DNA from: Serripes groenlandicus
Lineage: Eukaryota; Mollusca; Bivalvia; Cardiida; Cardiidae
Assembly: GCA_031761405.1 (NCBI GenBank)
Contig: JASEVX010000366.1
Span: forward strand, 62,001-126,000
Length of the DNA: 64,000 nucleotides
Direction of reading: 5' to 3'
The notes below the pieces were generated by a model, which saw only the letters and a program-made list of their open reading frames with translations, searched no databases and had not been told where the DNA came from. Each line of letters opens with the position of its first letter. The first letter of the stretch is position 1. Positions 57,601 through 64,000 of the stretch are shown in pieces. A program made the translations under genes and the position numbers.

Positions 57601-59748
57601 ATGATTTTAATTTTGAGCATTCTCTAAAATTGTCAGGAATGGTTTATAGTGATTTACATAAAATTGTGACAGTTTGTCAATCAAATCATTCATTGTTGAC
57701 TGATGGGGATAGATTCGGTCTACATGAAAGTCAGACTTTGTAAATGTTACAAAATCACAGAATTTTGCTCCAGTGGTAAGCAACTGCCCTTGCACTTGAT
57801 ACCAATGAGCATGATCATGAGATAATGAGAAAGAGTCTCCATCTTTGCACAAAAAGAAGTCTCCTCTTTTCTCACATGCCATTGTTAAAGTCAAGTCTCT
57901 GACAGAGTAAGGGCACTTGACCTCAATTAGACCAGTTTCTGATGCCTCACATACAATACCATCAGGTGTAGAACCAAGGAAGGGAAATTCTGGATTCACA
58001 ACTAAACCAACATCATGAATGTGATTACCAGTTTTCTTAATATACATTTGTTTGGCAACAAGTTCATTAGCTTTACCATATGATGTGGCACACGATCTGA
58101 AATCTTTTTTATCAAATGTGTTTTTTAAAAATTTGATATTTACATCTTTTTTTCTCTTAATTATCAATCCAAAATTAGATGCTGTTATTCTTTTTTTCCT
58201 TTCTACATGCCAGAGTTGGTCATTGCATTGTAACCTGGTTGATTTTTCGAGTTTAATGGCATCATCTAGAGATATAACTAAATCTTTCCATTTATGAACT
58301 ATTGGCTTGATATTCTGCAAATCAACACAAGTCCATGGGGTCTTTGGAAAAACCGTATCACCACAGCTGTCCTTTTCCCTCGGCTTTGCAACTGGCAGTA
58401 CATGTGGGGCCTGTATAAAATGATAGGACACTTTTGTAATATGTGAGTTGATATTAACCCTTCCCCACATACAAGAAAGCTGCAGCAGACAATTTTGAAT
58501 ACATCTTGACAACATTGGAAAATCTGTAAATTAAAGTATAATATCTGAGTAGAGTTATGGAGGAACTGCTTGTCATGAGCCTTTTGCCACAATGTTTTCA
58601 TAATTTGACTTCTCCAGAGGCACACAGGTTGGTGTATATGAGGGAAAGTGTTCAATATTTGTATATGTTTAATTTATTTGTATTCAGATTTTGACAATCT
58701 AAACATTCTGGCAAGCACTGCAGAGAACCAGTCACTTATAGATGAGAGAGACAAGCTTCAGAAAACAGTCTTGGACCAGCAACAACATCAATCCCAAGAA
58801 ATGATTAATCATGTTTGTTTTGGGAGCAAGACAATACAGTCAAAGGACTACCAGTACTATACAGGATTTTCAATGGATCGGTTCAGTGAGATTTTCCAAT
58901 TTTTAGTACATACAGAAAATGAAGATCCAATAAAGTGGGTTAAGTCTGTAAAAGGAGCAACACATTTATCAGCAAAGGATCAACTTTTGCTTTCATTGAT
59001 TAAACTTAGGCAAAACTTTGACTTTAAACACATTTCTTATTTATTTAAAATTTCTTCTCAAGATGGCAGTACAATCTTTTCACATTGGATCAATTATATG
59101 TTTTTTAGACTTGGAAGTCTGGTTATTTGGCCACACCGGGATATAATTATTGAAAACATGCCAGTCAATTTTAAGAGGGACTTTTCAAATACTATGGTTA
59201 TAGTTGATTGTACTGAATTGAAAGTGCAAAAACCTAGCTCACTAAATCGACAAAGTCAGTGCTACTCTGATTATGAATCAAGCACAACTTTAAAAGGACT
59301 TGTTGGTATTGATCCTCGGGGGTCAATCATTTTCAGTTCCATGCTTTTTTCCGGTTCAATATCTGATAAGGAACTTACAGAAGAGAGTGGCTTTATAGAT
59401 TTACTTACAAATCTTATTAAATGTGGAAAATTGAAGGAAGGTGATGGAGTAATGGCTGACAAAGGTTTCCCTATTGAGAAAGTTATAGAAGCAGTTGGGC
59501 TCAAGTTAAATATTCCACCTTTTACATCCTGCACATCACAAATGACAACTTCAGAGGTATCAGAAACAATAAAAATCGCAAAACACCGTGTTCATGTTGA
59601 GAGAGCTATTGCTCGTGTTAAACAATTTAAAATATTGTCTGGAAAGATAAGTCTATCATTCTTCAGCATTGTTGATCAAATTTGGCTGACTTGTTGTTTA
59701 TTAACAAATTTTATGCCATTCTTAATTCAAGATAAAGACTATAATTGA
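54628..59748 (+). CDS. THAP-HTH-DDE transposase, four exons
   Basis: Exons 54628-54843, 55686-55846, 57358-57503 and 58688-59748 join in frame with GT-AG borders. The THAP zinc finger starts MVKRCCWGTCNTD, continues GVHFIPFPKP and KWIRL, and is completed across the first intron as CSK|HF (C2CH). Exon 4 has a coiled-coil-like stretch (DERDKLQKTVLDQQQ), an HTH_Tnp_4-type helix-turn-helix (KDQLLLSLIKLRQNFDF), then the DDE_Tnp_4 core: D in VIVDCTEL (codon 59206), D in VMADKGF (59458) and E in VHVERAIARVKQF (59599). All catalytic and zinc residues are present and no stop interrupts, so it may be functional. The last intron contains an exon of the opposing nuclease gene. Confidence 0.82.
55140..55685. 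other. Transposase intron 1, no embedded feature
   Basis: AT-rich. The complementary words AGTGAGGGTGTCATAGCTA (55455) and TAGCTATGACACCCTCACT (55738) form a 19-bp inverted repeat between this intron and exon 2. Confidence 0.5.
56278..56300. repeat. (TA)n microsatellite inside a MITE remnant
   Basis: About ten TA units just before GGAAAGAGTTTAAG, the decayed end of a TTAA MITE. Confidence 0.8.
56432..56671. mobile_element. TTAA MITE in transposase intron 2
   Basis: TTAAACCCTTTCCCGTATTA to GTATGTGGGAAAGGGTTAA, with paired core AGAAGAAATTAC / GCAATTTCTC. Confidence 0.8.
56940..57090 (+). repeat. Mollusc-type dispersed repeat
   Basis: TTATTGGGGTTTTACGCCGC, ATGATCCCTGGATAAACAAA and GCCCAAGGGCACTCCACC; same family as 42830. 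Confidence 0.75.
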
Positions 59749-61161
59749 AATTCATATATGATGTGTATGGGTTGTTTCTTGTTCAATATAAATTTTTGTG
59801 ATCACCCTGTGTCTGTCATCCATAATTATACGGGGGGGGGGGGGGGGGGGGGGGGGGGAAAGTTTGAATGACAACATTTTGAAATTCTTTTCTGAATTTG
59901 GTTGTCTGATAACAACATAATTTGTTAGAAATTTATCCCATATGAGTCTCTACAAATATTGGTCAAGCCATTTGGATTTAATTAAAAATCATAACAATGG
60001 AGGAGGAGGTTTTCATTATTATAACCTCTACAAAGTTTGATCAAATTACTGGGATAGGTAAAAGTCATGGCCCCTTTGGTATGTTTCACTTAAAATGCTC
60101 ATTTACTGTAAATAGGAAAGCTTCAACTACAAGTTATTCAGATTTCAGCACTGGATTACTTACATAAAGCACATTTATTCCTAACCTTTTACTGGGATCA
60201 CAATTAAATAAACTTTTGCCTTGATAAAACTGAAATATTGTTGAAATAGGCATAACACCCCAATAAAAGACAACAAAACTTACATGATAGGCTAGAGCTG
60301 ATCCAATGAGTTGAATACCAAGTGGTGTATGTTTACTTTGGCATGTGGAGGATGCATCTACAATGTAGGAGATGGGGCTATGCTTCAACCGCTTTAGGTG
60401 CAGGATATCACCAGCTTCAATATTAGTCTTCCTGTAAAATCCAACAATTTTAAACTTATGACATAAACAAAAATTAAATTCCTCTATCTTTCTAAGTAGT
60501 CAAAAAAGTATTTAAATAAAACCGTCAATATATTTTGTATTTGACAATCCTGGGCCCCAAGGAGAAAAACTATTAAGTATGGTATGACCCAGTCGGGATC
60601 GAACCCTGGACCTCCTGCGCTTAAGGCTGTACCACCCACCATTGAAGCTGACCATTTATATATAATAAGACATTTCTAGAATTATTCTTAATGCCAAAAA
60701 CCATAACATTAATGAATACTGTGCAAATATGTGAACAGCTTAGATGTCGATCAGACTGCACTTACTGATCTGGATCTATATTGCTAATTTAAGCCAACCT
60801 GTACCCTTTCTCTAGCACAGGCTCATTATTATATTCTAACATCCAAACACTCACACACAAATGTATTTATATTTACCTGGTGTCAACAAATGAAGCAATT
60901 ACAGGTTTCCTTTTCCTATTTAGATTTGTTGGGCAGGAGATAACCATTTGGGAAACAGGTTCTGGTCTAATTTTTGGACCCCTGGGCTTATCTCACTGCT
61001 GTGGAAGACTGGTTGATGATAGCTGTGATGGTATCTCTTTGTAGCCGGTTATCTTCCACTGCTCCACCATCAATATAACAGCCAGAACATGTGCACACTG
61101 GCCAGATACCCTAAAATGAATTCATATGTTATGTTATAAGATTTAATATATCATTCAGGGT

Positions 61162-61192
<31 letters not shown>

Positions 61193-63225
61193 ATTATAAA
61201 CTTTAGGGAGAACTACAAAATGCATATACAGAATGATTTAAAAAAAAAAAGAGGGATATAAATTGATTTGCCATTTAGGTCATGTTTGTCTATTTTTTGG
61301 ATATTAAACATGGTGTCTCAGATTGAAAGACTTGTTACTTTGTTGATGGTTGATATGAAATTCTCTCTAGGGTAGTAAATAGCAATTTGGAATTCAACAT
61401 AATACATTATCTTGAATACTTACCTTAGATGAGGACCTCAGTGGTAACTTAACTCAACTGAACTTGGCAAACAGAAAGCATTCCTATAGCTGAATACTGA
61501 AAACAAAACCAACAAATAAACATATAAATGTAACGAGAACTTAACACATTTGCTTTTCCATACACATACAAATAAACAGATAAATGTAACGAGAACTTAA
61601 CACATTTGCTTTTCCATACACATACAAATAAACAGATAAATGTAACGAGAACTAAACACATTTTTTTCCCATACACATGCATATATATAGATGTTTCTGG
61701 TGTGGTCTAAGAGCAAGAATGTCTTAACATTTATTCTAATGTCTATTCAAAAGTATCACCATAAACATATATTATAAAATATAATTCATCATCCCTTCTT
61801 TTTACCAGAACTCATCATCTGAACATGGGTATCAAGTGTTTCGACCCTTCAACTTTTCGACCCCTGATATAACATAGTATTTGACCCCTAGTTTAATTTC
61901 TATATTGGTGTGAAAAAATATGGTTTCCCTACATAATATGTATCCAAGACACATTGATTATCAGGTTTTTCAATTAAATTTGTTTACACATTGATTACCT
62001 GTACTTTTTGTATAAATTTATTTGTTGATTTTGTACATTACAATTTATGTATGGGGGTGATTACTATATGAAAAGTCAGTTTTAAATATGGTACTTACTT
62101 TCTTCTGTTCAAATTGACATGTTTTTGAAATAAAAATGTGGTTTAAGTGGGCCAATGTAAATAAAACTTAAAAATGTGTTTTATGTTAATGTAAAGAAAT
62201 GTTTGTGTATATATACTGACGATTCAATTGTGATATTTTACTTGTTAAGTTTCAACTGTTATATATATTTCATATGTCCATATTTCATTTATATAGCCCT
62301 TTCCTACAAAACACTTGCAGCACACAAACATTGTGGGAAAAGGAGAATTTTGTCAATATAATTACGTTTTTTTTTATCTAATATGCAAATGATATTATAA
62401 GACAATGTTTTCAGGTTGATGACATGTATGTGTGGAAAAGGGTTAGCTCCATCAAAGGGTTTAGTCCATCAAAGTGTTTATTCCGTTGATATATTAAATT
62501 TAAATAAAAAAAATGTTGATTTTTATGACCTTATCCTGTTTTCATTTATTAATATCTGAATCCGTTCCCACATATATAATACCAGTTTTGAAGAAAAGAG
62601 AATGGAAAAGGGAGAAAGTGCCCCCTACTTGAAACTAGTATTTTTTTTCAACTTTATTCAATATTTACACTTTCATTTGTAGATATTGTTAACATTTTTC
62701 AAGTCGTAGATATATTTCAATTGACTATAAGTATAGTACCGATAACCAGTCAAACGTGACAGATCAACACTAGGATAAAAATTATGTTCACACATATTTA
62801 AATCCAATAATTTGACTAGGAGTCGAACAGTAAGAGGGTCGAAAGCTCTGTACACCCTAAACATGAATGTAATGAAACAAAAACTAGATGTAAATCAGGA
62901 ATAAATAATAAAATAACATGGAAACATTAATCAGAATGTGTATTTACCCTGCTTTACAACTGCAGTGTGCAACCCTTATTTTCTCATTGACGATGTCGGT
63001 ATCTATGTGTACACTATGCGGCTTCTCGCTTTTACGTTGGCTCCGATAAATCTTGGAATTAATGTGTATTGTTCCAGCTCCAGGCGTAAACAACGACATC
63101 GACTTAATATAAGAGTCTCTATAAAATGATGTTGCCCTCTGTTTTTGTCTCAGTGTTGGCAAATACGGTAGATAGGCGGACGAAATATTGTCCGGGACAT
63201 CTTTCAACATTACGACGTCCGCCAT
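57607..63225 (-). CDS. SWIM-YqaJ nuclease of the same transposon, four exons, one stop
   Basis: Minus-strand exons 63225-62948, 61110-60877, 60431-60284 and 58410-57607, phases compatible. Exon 1 starts MADVVMLKDVPDNISS and ends HCSCKAG. With exon 2 (GQCAHVLAVI) this forms a SWIM zinc finger, CxC...CxH. The last exon is a YqaJ/lambda-exonuclease-type PD-(D/E)xK nuclease: KKRITASNFG, FLGSTPDGIV (Asp), GLIEVKCP (E-x-K) and WYQVQGQLL (Gln). It probably trims or resects DNA during transposition; that is inference. One TGA (60993-60995) in exon 2 falls where the family often has Trp, so the gene is disabled unless it is read through, spliced around or a sequence error. Confidence 0.75.
58454..58652. 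mobile_element. TTAA MITE between nuclease and transposase exons
   Basis: TTAACCCTTCCCCACATACA to TATGAGGGAAAGTGTTCAA. It lies in the transposase's last intron and, on the other strand, in the nuclease gene's intron. Confidence 0.65.
59832..59858 (+). repeat. Poly-G run, 27 bases
   Basis: An uninterrupted run of 27 G, 84 bp after the transposase stop, in an otherwise AT-rich region. Could form quadruplex DNA. The length may be unreliable. Confidence 0.85.
60590..60660 (-). repeat. tRNA-like SINE fragment
   Basis: The complement carries a good B box (GGGTTCGATCCCG) after GTGGTACAGCCTTAAGCGC. No complete cloverleaf. Confidence 0.45.
61162..61191 (+). repeat. Poly-G run, 30 bases
   Basis: An uninterrupted run of 30 G in nuclease intron 1, about 50 bp upstream of exon 2 on the minus strand (a C run near the splice acceptor). 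Confidence 0.85.
61514..61680. repeat. 56-bp tandem repeat, three units
   Basis: Period 56: AAATGTAACGAGAACTTAAC, ACATTTGCTTTTCCATACAC. Non-coding. Confidence 0.85.
61690..62940. other. Nuclease gene intron 1
   Basis: AT-rich. A decayed TTAA MITE lies at about 62295-62447. No exon recognised. Confidence 0.4.
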
Positions 63226-63680
63226 TGTTGTTATTGTTTACAAATAGTGTCGGGCTAGTAACCGTTGCTAATGTGGGCGGAGCTAACTCGACAATCGGCG
63301 ATCCGCCAATTGCACCATCCAGTTTTATCGAAACAACAATCCTTTCTAAAGCGAAATAAATCCATTTAACACTGTTCAACCTGTTGATTTACTCAAACAT
63401 AACGGCCTATTGAATGGAATTTTACAAATATTAGTTGTGTCGCAAATACTGCCGTTTGATTGGTTTAGGCACATAAACAACATGGTGTGACATGGGGATC
63501 TAGAAACTTGAAATTACATCATCTTTTATATTCGTCCGCGTAATATAATTCCTTATTGGAGATCAGGACACCTATAAAAAATAGTACTAATGTTTGACGT
63601 GCTATATTATGGGAAATGAAGTTGTAAAATGCTATTATGTTTTATTACTCACTGTAATAGCCAAATTAATGCTAAATTAT

Positions 63681-63830
63681 AAGGAATGGAGAGATTTTTC
63701 GTTTTCATGGAGGTATGAAAAAACCCAACCTGATCACACATTCTATGAAACAGCTTCGCGGTTTCATGGTGTGTGATAAAGGTTTTTTTATATACCTCCA
63801 TGAAAACGAAAACAAATCTCTCCATTCCTT
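63681..63830. repeat. Foldback element
   Basis: Arms of about 36 bp (AAGGAATGGAGAGATTTTTC onward / complement ending CTCCATTCCTT), with a second inner pair (CATGAAACCGCGAAGC-type). 63230-63680 otherwise holds no gene. Confidence 0.7.
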
Positions 63831-63839
63831 AAATGATTT

Positions 63840-64000
63840 CGGCCTCAATCGCCCAGTCCTATATGACACGGTTTTCTTGGATTTCCAGAATACACGGATT
63901 TCTTGGTTTTCAAGAATACGGATTTATTGGTTTTCCAGAATGACATCACGAGCGTGTATTAATATTTGTAGCCAAATAACATACCTTTATAACAAATAAA
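63840..64000 (+). repeat. 26-bp repeat block at the window end
   Basis: CTCAATCGCCCAGTCCTATA, then three units of the 26-bp repeat, then TCACGAGCGTGTATTAATAT; closely matches 46330-46460. It may be the edge of another TcmP-group element beyond the window. Confidence 0.6.

Larger units (their letters stand above)
54497..63315. mobile_element. ISL2EU-like DNA transposon with two interleaved genes
   Basis: Bounded provisionally by imperfect inverted words CCAATTGTGGGATCGCCGA (54496) and the complement of CAATTGGCGGATCGCCGA (63312). It holds a THAP-DDE transposase gene (plus) and a SWIM-YqaJ nuclease gene (minus). From memory, this pair of proteins is what ISL2EU elements encode. At about 8.8 kb and with most exons intact, it is among the most complete transposons in the window. 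Confidence 0.65.

Overview
This is a eukaryotic window, most likely from a bivalve mollusc. Genes are split by GT-AG introns and make up a small part of the sequence. The rest is interspersed repeats, including a family that opens with GAGGGCCATGATGGCCCT and closes with CAGGTGAGCTA, a family I remember from bivalve genomes. There is no operon structure, no CRISPR array and no rRNA gene; the only tRNA-like sequences look like SINE heads.

Layout. 0.2-4.7 kb: first copy of a mobile element with an intact intronless gene like bacterial TcmP (three-Cys-motif partner, an AdoMet-methyltransferase-like protein). It faces a collapsed tyrosine recombinase gene of Crypton/DUF3504 type. 4.7-9 kb: TTAA-flanked MITEs and the last exons of VPS51. 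9-13 kb: SINEs and repeats. 13-16.4 kb: a 21-bp minisatellite followed by a two-exon SAM-HTH-integrase gene. 17-25 kb: dense repeats plus a 2.4-kb TTAA-flanked element with inverted repeats of about 200 bp that holds a broken DEDDh exonuclease gene. 25.2-31.7 kb, minus strand: a G2E3-like HECT ubiquitin ligase gene in at least five exons, with one 10-bp frameshifting duplication. 31.8-40.7 kb: repeats and MITEs. 40.9-42 kb: a SAM-domain exon and an inverted copy of the 21-bp minisatellite. 42-48.6 kb: a second, frameshifted TcmP element and a third, inverted recombinase fragment. 50.6 kb: an isolated VPS51 exon that belongs upstream of the exons at 6.3 kb. 54.5-63.3 kb: a large ISL2EU-like DNA transposon whose THAP-DDE transposase gene (plus strand) and SWIM-YqaJ nuclease gene (minus strand) have interleaved exons.

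How the pieces relate. The only host genes I recognise are VPS51 (endosome-to-Golgi tethering) and the HECT ligase. Everything else is mobile-element machinery or its debris. The most unusual item is the TcmP-like gene, a family I know only from prokaryotes. Two copies sit 3'-to-3' against a tyrosine recombinase gene with almost the same spacing (about 385 and 388 bp), so the two genes appear to travel together.

All assignments are from reading the sequence and from memory of the families. No searches were run.
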